Shown here piece by piece: positions 6,051 to 13,942 of a stretch of 15,721 nt of DNA. Both the position numbers and the translations under genes were made by a program. Each line of letters opens with the position of its first letter. Position 1 is the stretch's first letter. The notes under the pieces are model-generated. The model searched no databases. It was not told the origin of the DNA and saw only the letters and a list, made by a program, of their open reading frames with translations. This DNA comes from Mageeibacillus sp. UBA3708 (GTDB lineage: Bacteria > Bacillota > Clostridia > Saccharofermentanales > Saccharofermentanaceae), in contig DFIB01000159.1 of the NCBI GenBank assembly GCA_002371375.1, positions 1-15,721 on the forward strand, given 5' to 3'.

Positions 6051-6056
6051 ATTATA
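6051..6056 (-). promoter_or_regulatory. Candidate -10 box of the cell-wall-binding gene
   Basis: A perfect TATAAT on the minus strand directly follows the TGA stop of the upstream gene and lies 30 bases before the ATG. No good -35 is found at 17 bases (TTTTTG), and TTGAAC is only 14 bases away, so the promoter is tentative. Confidence 0.4.
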
Positions 6057-7679
6057 TCAAACAGGATAGTGTTCAAAAAGGAAGAATAACATCTCAAAAA
6101 CAGATCGAATATTCAGTGACAGCATTACAATTGATGCTATGACAGAAGTTGTCCACCAAAAATACTTAGCCCTTAGTAATTTCTCAAGTTTTAGAATCAG
6201 GTTAACTATCAATACAACAAATGCCCAGCCAAAATATAATGAATATAATACAAGCCCGTTCTCTGAAGTTCCCCATCCCACAACAGCCAAAACGAAGAAC
6301 GAGAACAAGACCCAAATAAAAGCTACCTGTGCCAGCTTATCTTTACGGTTTAGTATAAACCCCAGAATAGCGAAGAATATAATAGCAATTCCGACATAAC
6401 TGATCCGGGTTACTGGTTCCATTTGCCAGGACCATACATTATTTCTCTCCTCCCCCATACTTCCCGGAGCAACAAAGCAGGAACTGACAAAATTAATGTA
6501 CTGCAGCAATCTGTCTGAAAAACTCAGGGAAGTCCCCGTATACACTGTTAAGCCCATAATATTATTGTCCATTAGGAGCAATATGTTCAATCTTCCGAGA
6601 GCTATTAACAAAACAAAAAAATCAACAGCGCTCGTGAACATTTTTGATATCCATTTTTTGACAGATGTTGCATTAACAGTAGCAACCAAAGGGAAAAGAA
6701 TACCGCTTGTAAGAAGCGTTCCGGCAGCCGCCAGAACAGAGAAAGCTGCTTCATCTTTTTCTTTGCAATACAAGCATATCGTTAATGCCAGCCAGAAATA
6801 AGCTAAAATGTATTGTTCGATCATAATGGAAAAGAGAAGATATGTATACATAGAACATGTAAGGATCATAAAGCATACTCTTTGCTGAGCACTAAATTTG
6901 AGTTGCGCTGCGATCATAATGTTGGCAACAAGCAGGATCATAATACAGATACAATCAATGATCAAAGCTGATGGTATGATTGGGATGATCTGGCTGATTA
7001 TATAAGCAATCCCCATAAAAGGTATAGAAAACACTCCTGACAGTGGCTGCCTTATATCACTGTTCATCGAATCTATCAGATTAAATGAATATCTGTTGAC
7101 AAGAATCGGTGAATCGCTTGTATATATAATGTCAAAACCCACGTTTTGATCATAAAATGCCGTACTGTTACAATAAGCATACGCTGCGTATACAGCAGTT
7201 ACACCAAACAGGAACAAATAAAAAAACATCTCTTTGCGCGATATGCGGGAATCAATAAAAACAATGCGCAGTAAATGCATCAATTCATTCCAGAAAAACA
7301 AATTTAAAGCATATACAGCAGGTACAGACAGCACGCTTAATGATATACGCAAAACTGGATCAACTCCCCACAGAAACGGGTAATGCATGAGAATCAAACA
7401 AGTGCTTATGCAAATGCAGACAGAATTGATCAACGAGAACAATTCAACAGCCCTTCTGTATTTATAAGAAGCACGAACAATGTCATATACAGGAACGCAC
7501 GCTATCACGATGAATATAACAGAAGCCGCAATAACAGAGTAATAGTAAAATATATCAGAACCGGCGTTAAGCAACAAAAAACACATTGCTGACAGAGCAA
7601 AGAACCATTGTCTTTTTAAATTGTCTCCAAAGTCAGATGATCCGGACCGCCTTATTTCACTAATGAAATAACTAAACAC
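6057..7679 (-). CDS. Polytopic integral membrane protein, unknown function
   Basis: The frame is open from 7745, but that part overlaps the ftsY 3' end. GTG 7679, just after the ftsY stop, is preferred, with GGAGGA (inside the last ftsY codons) 11 bases upstream. This gives 540 residues. About 12-14 membrane segments can be read. A long hydrophilic loop after the fifth contains TSDSPILVNRYSFN and SDIRQPLSGVFSIPF, and a second (MGLTVYTGTSLSFSDR...MGEERNNVWSWQMEP) lies near the C-terminus. Extracytoplasmic loops with acidic residues between many helices resemble GT-C-type glycosyltransferases, but no diagnostic motif proves it. The gene is clearly AT-richer than ftsY and smc and follows ftsY directly, suggesting lineage-specific insertion into a conserved block. 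It is probably co-transcribed with ftsY, since no terminator lies between them. Confidence 0.7.
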   Translation of the reverse strand: MFSYFISEIRRSGSSDFGDNLKRQWFFALSAMCFLLLNAGSDIFYYYSVIAASVIFIVIACVPVYDIVRASYKYRRAVELFSLINSVCICISTCLILMHYPFLWGVDPVLRISLSVLSVPAVYALNLFFWNELMHLLRIVFIDSRISRKEMFFYLFLFGVTAVYAAYAYCNSTAFYDQNVGFDIIYTSDSPILVNRYSFNLIDSMNSDIRQPLSGVFSIPFMGIAYIISQIIPIIPSALIIDCICIMILLVANIMIAAQLKFSAQQRVCFMILTCSMYTYLLFSIMIEQYILAYFWLALTICLYCKEKDEAAFSVLAAAGTLLTSGILFPLVATVNATSVKKWISKMFTSAVDFFVLLIALGRLNILLLMDNNIMGLTVYTGTSLSFSDRLLQYINFVSSCFVAPGSMGEERNNVWSWQMEPVTRISYVGIAIIFFAILGFILNRKDKLAQVAFIWVLFSFFVLAVVGWGTSENGLVLYSLYFGWAFVVLIVNLILKLEKLLRAKYFWWTTSVIASIVMLSLNIRSVFEMLFFLFEHYPV

Positions 7680-7686
7680 ACTGCAG

Positions 7687-8604
7687 TCATTCCTCCGCCA
7701 ACAACGAATCCACAAATATCTTTGGATCAAAATCGACAAGATCATCTACACCTTCGCCAAGACCAGCCAAGACCACAGGGACCTTGCAGATATATGCAAC
7801 AGCAATGATCACTCCGCCCTTTGCAGAGCCGTCGAGCTTTGTGACGCCGAGATAATCAAGGTCAACTACTTCTGAGAAGCTCTGAGCCTGCAGAACGCCG
7901 TTCTGTCCGGTAGTCGCGTCAATGATCAGCATAGACTTGACGACACTGTCAGGTGCTTCACGCCCGATGATACGCTTGATCTTGGCTAACTCGTCCATCA
8001 GGTTCTTCTTGTTGTGAAGTCTTCCTGCCGTATCGACTATCAGTATGTCAGCCTTTCTCGCGATCGCAGCATGGACCGAATCATATACGACTGCTGCAGG
8101 ATCGGAGCCGTCAGCGCCCTGAGAGATGACTGTTGTGCCGGTCCTCTCGCCCCATACCTTGATCTGCTCGACTGCGGCAGCCCTGAAAGTATCGGCAGCG
8201 GCGATAATGACCCGCTTGCCCTCAGCCTTATATCTTGCGGCCAGCTTGCCGGCAGTCGTTGTCTTGCCGGTACCGTTGACACCCACAAGGAGCAGGATGT
8301 TAAGTTTGCCGTCAACAAGCTCGTATGTGCTCTTGTCGCCGAGTATCTCCTCCATGCGCGTCCTCACGGATCCGAGAACAGCATCCTTGCTATTATCACC
8401 GGTGCTCTTGATATCTTCCTTAACACGGTCAATAATGTCCATACTCGCCTGAACTCCACAGTCGGCACGGACCATCAGTTCTTCGAGCTCATCGAGCTGA
8501 TCCTCATCGAAATGTCCGGTCATAGCGGCGATCTTCGTAAATCCGCCACCGAAGAACTTCCTCGTCTTATCAAGGCCTCTCTTAAATGCATCAAATAAAC
8601 CCAT
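7687..8604 (-). CDS. ftsY: Signal recognition particle receptor FtsY
   Basis: 305 residues from ATG 8604; the AAGGGGG ribosome site overlaps the smc stop codon (gap 9 bp), so it is coupled to smc. The N domain (about 1-90) precedes the SRP-type GTPase G domain: G1 GVNGTGKTTTAGK (108-120), DTFRAAAVEQ (138-147), G3 DTAGR (191-195), G4 TKLDGSAKGG (255-264) and GLGEGVDDL (281-289). The I-box DTFRAAA and DTAGR distinguish SRP GTPases. No methionine-rich M domain is present, so this is FtsY and not Ffh. The acidic A domain of proteobacterial FtsY is absent, as usual in Firmicutes. It docks SRP-ribosome complexes at the membrane for co-translational insertion. Confidence 0.97.
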   Translation of the reverse strand: MGLFDAFKRGLDKTRKFFGGGFTKIAAMTGHFDEDQLDELEELMVRADCGVQASMDIIDRVKEDIKSTGDNSKDAVLGSVRTRMEEILGDKSTYELVDGKLNILLLVGVNGTGKTTTAGKLAARYKAEGKRVIIAAADTFRAAAVEQIKVWGERTGTTVISQGADGSDPAAVVYDSVHAAIARKADILIVDTAGRLHNKKNLMDELAKIKRIIGREAPDSVVKSMLIIDATTGQNGVLQAQSFSEVVDLDYLGVTKLDGSAKGGVIIAVAYICKVPVVLAGLGEGVDDLVDFDPKIFVDSLLAEE

Positions 8605-8613
8605 AAATCCCCC

Positions 8614-11600
8614 TTAACTAAGTCTCATCGACAATATCTTAGATATACCGCGCTCCGCCATCGTGACGCCGTACATGCGGTCACATGCCTCCATTGTGCC
8701 CTTTCGATGGGTAACGAGAATGAACTGTGATTTGACGCAGTACCTTCTGACGAAGTCCGTGAACCTGGTGACGTTGACATCATCAAGCGCAGCCTCAACC
8801 TCATCAAGGATTACAAACGGCGACGGCTTGAGCTCCAATATGGCGAACAGCAGCGCAATAGCCGTAAGACACCTCTCGCCACCCGACAGGAGCGTCAGGC
8901 TCTGCAGTTTCTTGCCCGGCGGTTGCGCCTTGATCTCAATGTTGCAGTTGAGCACATCCTCCGAATCGAGAACGATCTCCGCCGTTCCGCCTCCGAACAA
9001 GTCAAAGAACACGCGTTTGAAGTTGTTATTGATTATCTCGAACTGCGCGATAAACTGCTGCTGCATCTCATTAACAAGATCGGAAATGACCTTCTCAAGA
9101 TTCGTCTTGGCCTCGAATATGTCGTTGCGCTGATTCGTCATGAATTCCAACCTCTCGGACAATTCGCGGTACTCATCGACCGAATCGAGGTTCACAGGAC
9201 CGATATTCTTGATCTCATTCTTATGCTTTGCAATCTCCTTGGCAAGAGCAGACGCATCCTCAACCGGCATGCATGAATCCTTCACATTATCGTATGTGAC
9301 CTCGTAATCCTCCCACAGGCGGTTCTTGGAGAAGTCGATCTCATTGATATACTTCTCGTACTTGGCCACGTGATTATTGAGCTTGTTGCGCAGGTTATTG
9401 ATGGAATCGCTTATGGATGTCAGCTTGTTGACGAACCCGGACATCCCTGCATCTATATCTGCCTTCTGCTTCATCAGTTCATCAACAACCTTCTGGAGCT
9501 CTTCGGCCTTGCCGGCAAGCTCCTTGATATCCTTCTCGGCTTCTGCGATCTCCTTATTGATCTCCTTAAGAGATGCCTCGTCCTCCTCAATAGCCTTGTT
9601 GCGCTCCTCGACCTCGGCGTTGACTGCATTGATCTGTATCTTGATGTGATCAGCAAGGTTTATAACGCCGTTGCGCTCGGCCAGCAGCCTCTCTGAATTT
9701 GAAGTCAGCTCTGCGATCTTATCCCTGATCTCGTCAAGCCTGGCAGTAAACCCGGCCGCCTTGATGTCGCCCGATTTGCTGTCCTCTTTGAAGTCAGACA
9801 GTTCGTTGCTAAGTTCCTGTTCGATCCTCTTGAGTTCCTCGAGGTCATCCTCCAGCCTGAGCTTGTCTGTCGATATCTTCTTGAGAAGTGCCTCCGTCTC
9901 CTGACGCTGCGTATCACTCTCGTTTATCTTGCTCTCGATATTGCGGTAATCGGTCTCCGCCTTTACACGCTCCATCGCGAAATACTTCAGCTGCTCACCC
10001 AGCAGCATGACCTCCCTGTTCAGGACGCCGATCTTATCATCGACCTCCTGACGGTTCTCCTCATTGTCAGACAGCTTGGCCTCAAGCTCATCCGTCTGCT
10101 TTGTCAGGTCTTCGATCTCTCTGGCTCTGCCGAGTATACCCACACCCGACTTACGGACGCTGCCGCCGGTAAGCGAGCCGCCCGGATTGATAGAATCACC
10201 CTCGAGCGTTATTACCTTCACCTGGTGATCCGTCTTGCCCGCTATTATCCTGGCATTATCAAGATCATCGGCAATGATTATCCTGCCGAGAAGATTGGAC
10301 ACGATATCCCTGAGCTGCTTATCACACTCAACAAGTTCGTCAGCCGTATTGATATATCCCCTCTGGATCGATGCCTTGGCATCTATGTCAGCAGGTATCG
10401 GCCTTGCCTTGATGTTCTCTATCGGCAGGAACGTAACCCTTCCGAGTCTCTTCGTCTTGAGCACGCCGATCAGGTCAGCAGCATCCTTCTCCTTCTTCGT
10501 TACAAGATTATGAATAGCGTTGCCGAGCGCGATCTCAATTGCAGTCTCATACTTCTTATCTACCGAAATAAGGTCTCCCAGCACACCAACAACCTTGCTC
10601 TTGAGGGATGTGTCACCATCGATCTCATCAAGCAGCCGCCTTACCGATTCCTGATAGCCTTCCTTGCGCTTCTCAAGATCCTTGAGGGTACGCAGGCGCG
10701 CACACTTGGAGAGAAATTCGCTGTTGTGCTTCTCAAAGAACTTATTAAGCTCCACCTGCTTCTCGGACAATCCTGCGAGCTTATCATTACGGACCTTTAT
10801 ATCGTCCTGAACGTCACCTTCGGACTTGGTCATCTCTTTCCAGCGCTTATCAGCCTCATCAAGAGATCCCTGAAGTTCTTTAACGCCCTCGTTAAACGTC
10901 CCGAGCTGTTCCGAGATCCTTGTTATCTGCTCCTTGAGGGATTCTATCTTCGCTGCCGTCAGATTAATATTCTCGCGGCTCGAATAAAGCTCATCTGTCT
11001 TCTTGTCGATCCTCGTCCTGATGGCGCTTCTGCTCTTCTCTTCCTGCTCGTATTCGGCAAGCAGAGCATCCCTCTGATTAGCCAGCTCAGCTGTCTGAGT
11101 CTTGATATCATTACACTCCGTCAGGATCTTCTCAGCCTTGTCAAGATGCGACTTGCGTTCAGATTCCAGTGTCTTGATACGTACTGCCGCCGAATCGTTA
11201 TCGAACTTGTTGTCGTTGATATCCTTCTCGGTCTGGCTCCTTCTCTCGGTAAGCACCTTGCGGTCGGAATTCTTCTCGTACTGGACTTCAGTGACGTCAG
11301 ATAATTCCTGTCTCTTATTCTCTATCTCTTCCTCAAGCTGCTCACTCTTGTTGGTAAGTTCCAGATTCTCTTCCCTCAAAGCGATAAAACGGTCTTCCTG
11401 TTCCTTGATCTCTGTCTCGAGCTGCTCCTTAATGCTGGCGGAATCCCCCATTGCCTCATTGGCTTCAGTTATTTTATGGACAAGCAAAGATATATCTTTT
11501 GTCTTTAATTCCTCATATATCTTGTGATAGCGGACAGCCTTCTTGCTCTGCTCTTCGAGGGGACCCTTGCGTTCATTAAGTTCAGCAAGAACATCGTCAA

Positions 11601-12171
11601 TCCTTAAAAGGTTTTGCTCCGTTGAAGCAAGCTTCCTCTCGGACTCCTCCTTGCGGACTTTATACTTAACAATACCGGCAGCTTCTTCAATAACATAACG
11701 CCTGTCCTCAGACTTGGTCGACAGGATCTCGTCAACTCTACCCTGCCCGACTATGGAATAACCGTCCTTACCGATACCCGTATCCAAAAACAGGCCGACA
11801 ATATCCTTAAGCCTGCAATTGACCTTATTGATCTGGTATTCACTCTCGCCAGACCTGTAGAGCCTTCTTGTTACCTGAATCTCCGGGAAATCATAATCAA
11901 TATACTTATCTCCGTTATCGAGAGTCAGAGTAACCTCAGCATAGTTCATCGCCTTCCTGGTGGCAGTACCGTTGAAGATGACATCTTCCATCTTGCCGCC
12001 TCTGAGGGACTTCGCGCTCTGCTCGCCCAGAACCCAGCGGACAGCATCGGTAACATTGGATTTACCGCTTCCGTTAGGCCCTACTATAGCCGTCATGCCC
12101 GTGTCGAACTCGATTAGAGTGCTCTCGGGAAATGATTTAAAACCTTGAATTTCGATTCTCTTGAGATACAT
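8614..12171 (-). CDS. smc: Chromosome segregation protein SMC
   Basis: 1185 residues from ATG 12171 (MYLKRIEIQGFKSF, the family's usual start). A TTG at 12189 would add six residues that the family lacks. The N-terminal head has Walker A GPNGSGKS (31-38). Long coiled coils run at about 165-500 and 680-1020 around the hinge (about 524-669, with VVGVLGDLI and GDSINPGGSLTGGS). The C-terminal head has the signature LSGGER (about 1095-1100) and Walker B FVILDEVEAALDD (about 1119-1131), then VTHRKGTME. Length and domain order are complete. The dimer condenses and segregates the chromosome with ScpA and ScpB, which are not in this window. Odd: no clear Shine-Dalgarno lies before the ATG; instead an extended -10 box sits 6 bases upstream. 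Confidence 0.97.
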   Translation of the reverse strand: MYLKRIEIQGFKSFPESTLIEFDTGMTAIVGPNGSGKSNVTDAVRWVLGEQSAKSLRGGKMEDVIFNGTATRKAMNYAEVTLTLDNGDKYIDYDFPEIQVTRRLYRSGESEYQINKVNCRLKDIVGLFLDTGIGKDGYSIVGQGRVDEILSTKSEDRRYVIEEAAGIVKYKVRKEESERKLASTEQNLLRIDDVLAELNERKGPLEEQSKKAVRYHKIYEELKTKDISLLVHKITEANEAMGDSASIKEQLETEIKEQEDRFIALREENLELTNKSEQLEEEIENKRQELSDVTEVQYEKNSDRKVLTERRSQTEKDINDNKFDNDSAAVRIKTLESERKSHLDKAEKILTECNDIKTQTAELANQRDALLAEYEQEEKSRSAIRTRIDKKTDELYSSRENINLTAAKIESLKEQITRISEQLGTFNEGVKELQGSLDEADKRWKEMTKSEGDVQDDIKVRNDKLAGLSEKQVELNKFFEKHNSEFLSKCARLRTLKDLEKRKEGYQESVRRLLDEIDGDTSLKSKVVGVLGDLISVDKKYETAIEIALGNAIHNLVTKKEKDAADLIGVLKTKRLGRVTFLPIENIKARPIPADIDAKASIQRGYINTADELVECDKQLRDIVSNLLGRIIIADDLDNARIIAGKTDHQVKVITLEGDSINPGGSLTGGSVRKSGVGILGRAREIEDLTKQTDELEAKLSDNEENRQEVDDKIGVLNREVMLLGEQLKYFAMERVKAETDYRNIESKINESDTQRQETEALLKKISTDKLRLEDDLEELKRIEQELSNELSDFKEDSKSGDIKAAGFTARLDEIRDKIAELTSNSERLLAERNGVINLADHIKIQINAVNAEVEERNKAIEEDEASLKEINKEIAEAEKDIKELAGKAEELQKVVDELMKQKADIDAGMSGFVNKLTSISDSINNLRNKLNNHVAKYEKYINEIDFSKNRLWEDYEVTYDNVKDSCMPVEDASALAKEIAKHKNEIKNIGPVNLDSVDEYRELSERLEFMTNQRNDIFEAKTNLEKVISDLVNEMQQQFIAQFEIINNNFKRVFFDLFGGGTAEIVLDSEDVLNCNIEIKAQPPGKKLQSLTLLSGGERCLTAIALLFAILELKPSPFVILDEVEAALDDVNVTRFTDFVRRYCVKSQFILVTHRKGTMEACDRMYGVTMAERGISKILSMRLS

Positions 12172-12177
12172 CGCCCA

Positions 12178-12186
12178 ATTATACCA
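12178..12186 (-). promoter_or_regulatory. Candidate extended -10 box directly before smc
   Basis: TGGTATAAT on the minus strand ends 6 bases before the smc ATG. Initiation 6-7 bases downstream would begin at or next to the start codon, giving a leaderless mRNA. No convincing -35 was found. Confidence 0.3.
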
Positions 12187-12196
12187 CAAAAGCGGT

Positions 12197-12910
12197 TTAC
12201 ATATTCACAAAAGTGGAATTATAAACAGCTATCGCTTCCTTGGCACACTTCTGCTCCGCGTCCTTTTTGCTGTGACCTGTGGCTTTTGCCAGGAAAACGT
12301 CATCGGCATAGACCTCGCAGTCAAATTCTTTGCAGTGTGCAGGACCCCGCTCGTCCACGATTACAAACGATATCATGTGCCTGTGCCCCTTGTTCTGCGA
12401 TATCTCCAGGAGCTTGCTCTTGTAGTCCATAAAGATCTCACCGTTAACAGCTTTGTTCACCGTATCAGAAAGATTTTTATAAATTACATCTCTTGCCGCA
12501 TCGAACCCGCCGTCGAAGTACACCGCCGCGATCACCGACTCAAAGCAGTCCGCCAGATTGGAGTCCTTATCCGCCCCGCCGCTCTGCGCCTCGCCCTTGC
12601 CGAGAAGGAGATACGAACCCATATCAAGCTCTCTTGCAATCTCGGCGAAAGACCGCTCGCACACCGCAGCACTCCTCGTCTTCGACAGGAATCCTTCATC
12701 GCACTTGGGCTTTTGGTCGTAGATCATCTCGCCCACGACCACATCCAGCACAGCATCACCGATGAACTCCAGCCGCTGATTGGATTGCCAATGCTCCCCG
12801 CCCTTCTCAAAAACATACGTCGTGTGGGTGAATGCAGTCTTCAGGAGTCCCTTCTCCTTAAAAACATAACCCAGCTTCTGTTCAAATCCGGAATAATCAA
12901 TATCGACCAT
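12197..12910 (-). CDS. rnc: Ribonuclease III
   Basis: 237 residues from ATG 12910 with GAGGAA 4 bases upstream. The N-terminal endonuclease domain carries the signature NQRLEFIGDAVLD (44-56; family NERLEFLGDAVL), with Glu48 and Asp52, and the second acidic pair in LADCFESVIAAVYFDGG (119-135), with Asp121 and Glu124. A C-terminal double-stranded RNA-binding domain (about 160-231) begins DYKSKLLEISQNKG. All catalytic positions are present. It processes rRNA precursors and structured transcripts. It lies between acpP and smc as in many Firmicutes, but an intrinsic terminator sits immediately before it, so expression depends on read-through or an unseen promoter. Confidence 0.96.
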   Translation of the reverse strand: MVDIDYSGFEQKLGYVFKEKGLLKTAFTHTTYVFEKGGEHWQSNQRLEFIGDAVLDVVVGEMIYDQKPKCDEGFLSKTRSAAVCERSFAEIARELDMGSYLLLGKGEAQSGGADKDSNLADCFESVIAAVYFDGGFDAARDVIYKNLSDTVNKAVNGEIFMDYKSKLLEISQNKGHRHMISFVIVDERGPAHCKEFDCEVYADDVFLAKATGHSKKDAEQKCAKEAIAVYNSTFVNM

Positions 12911-12922
12911 ACTATTCCTCTT

Positions 12923-12956
12923 AAAAAAATAGCTGAATGCATAAGCATCCAGCTAT
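12923..12956 (-). terminator. Intrinsic terminator or attenuator between acpP and rnc
   Basis: On the minus strand ATAGCTGGATGC and GCATTCAGCTAT form a 12-bp stem (one G-U pair) with a TTAT loop, followed by seven T. The T-tract ends two bases before the rnc ribosome site. Confidence 0.8.
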
Positions 12957-12976
12957 AGCGTTATAATTAGAAATTA

Positions 12977-13222
12977 TTACTGCTCTTCCAGACCCTTGAT
13001 GTAATCAATTGCATCTCTTACTGTAGTTACCTTCTCAGCTACGTCATCGGGAATCTCGATGTCAAATTCCTGCTCCATAGCCATAACGAGTTCTACCATA
13101 TCGAGTGAATCAGCATTGAGATCATCAATAAAGGAGGAATCCTCTGTGATTGTTGATTCATCAACGCCGAGCTGATCTACGATCATTGTCTTAATGCTGT
13201 CGAATAATTCTTCTCTTGTCAT
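12977..13222 (-). CDS. acpP: Acyl carrier protein
   Basis: 81 residues from ATG 13222 with GGAGGT upstream. A typical small acidic helical ACP. The phosphopantetheine attachment Ser39 lies in [11 protein letters not shown], preceded by the usual DDLNADSL context, and the C-terminus ([10 protein letters not shown]) is conserved. It carries growing acyl chains for type II fatty-acid synthesis and donates them to phospholipid synthesis, fitting its place next to pgsA. It is flanked by its own promoter and a terminator, so a short abundant monocistronic message is likely, with AT-rich codon choice consistent with high expression. No other fab genes are visible in this window. Confidence 0.97.
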   Translation of the reverse strand: MTREELFDSIKTMIVDQLGVDESTITEDSSFIDDLNADSLDMVELVMAMEQEFDIEIPDDVAEKVTTVRDAIDYIKGLEEQ

Positions 13223-13266
13223 ATTTTGTTTACCTCCAAATATGATTGCTTATACAATCTACAATA

Positions 13267-13295
13267 CTTTTAATGTAACAGACTAAAATTGTCAA
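13267..13295 (-). promoter_or_regulatory. Promoter of acpP
   Basis: On the minus strand a consensus TTGACA (13295-13290) is followed after 17 bases by TAAAAG (13272-13267). The leader to ATG 13222 would be about 38 bases. The -35 is strong, the -10 moderate. No fatty-acid-regulator operator was recognised. Confidence 0.55.
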
Positions 13296-13321
13296 TAGTT
13301 ATTTTGAAAATCTACAGACTA

Positions 13322-13942
13322 TTACTTGGATTCTTTGAAAAGGTCAAGATTCTTGAACAGATAATCAAGACCGGAGATGATCGTAAGAAGCACGCACAGA
13401 TCGAACAACACATCACCGATGACAGAGATCGTACATACAGGCAAAGGATACTGCATATCACCGCCTGTCGCCCTGTAGAGCAAGGGCTCAAACAACAGGT
13501 ATACGATTGCGATCATCTGTACTGCCGTCTTGACCTTACCGATCATTTTGGCAGCCATCACTTCACCCTTGGAAGCAGCAACAAGTCTTATGCCCGACAT
13601 CATAAAATCCCTGAATACAATGATCATTACACACCATGCATTAACTCTTCCAAGTTGCAGAAGTCCAAGGAGCACACTGATAACGAGCACCTTATCCGCA
13701 AGAGGATCGAGGAACTTACCGAGATTGGTAACCAGCTCTCTCCTTCTGGCGATCTGGCCGTCAAAGAAATCAGTCAGGGATGCAACGATGAAGATTGCTG
13801 CTGCAACGGTCATACCATGATTAACAACAAAATTATTCCACCCCTGCGGTTCGAAGCCGTATATCTTTATCGGCAACATAAACAAAAGTGTAAACGGGAT
13901 CAGAAAGATCCTCAATAGCGATAGTTTGTTAGGTAAGTTCAT
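13322..13942 (-). CDS. pgsA: CDP-diacylglycerol--glycerol-3-phosphate 3-phosphatidyltransferase
   Basis: 206 residues from ATG 13942, overlapping the rimO stop by four bases (ATGA), which implies translational coupling. The CDP-alcohol phosphatidyltransferase motif D-G-x2-A-R-x8-G-x3-D-x3-D is complete: FFDGQIARRRELVTNLGKFL followed by DPLADK (about 59-84). Hydrophobic segments on both sides give about six membrane helices. It makes phosphatidylglycerophosphate, the precursor of phosphatidylglycerol and cardiolipin, in the cytoplasmic membrane. The start MNLPNKLSLLRIFLIP is typical of PgsA. The rimO-pgsA pair is common in Firmicutes. Confidence 0.93.
   Translation of the reverse strand: MNLPNKLSLLRIFLIPFTLLFMLPIKIYGFEPQGWNNFVVNHGMTVAAAIFIVASLTDFFDGQIARRRELVTNLGKFLDPLADKVLVISVLLGLLQLGRVNAWCVMIIVFRDFMMSGIRLVAASKGEVMAAKMIGKVKTAVQMIAIVYLLFEPLLYRATGGDMQYPLPVCTISVIGDVLFDLCVLLTIISGLDYLFKNLDLFKESK

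Noticed and set aside
7680..7745. Longer start of the polytopic membrane protein inside ftsY
   Set aside because: It would overlap ftsY by about 59 bases and add a basic, non-conserved-looking peptide; GTG 7679 just after the ftsY stop is simpler.
10225..11304. Plus-strand frame of 359 codons
   Set aside because: Antisense to the smc hinge and coiled coil; a by-product of codon bias in smc with no ribosome site or recognisable protein.
12172..12189. TTG start adding six residues to SMC
   Set aside because: SMC proteins begin MYLKRIEIQGFKSF, and no ribosome site supports the upstream TTG.
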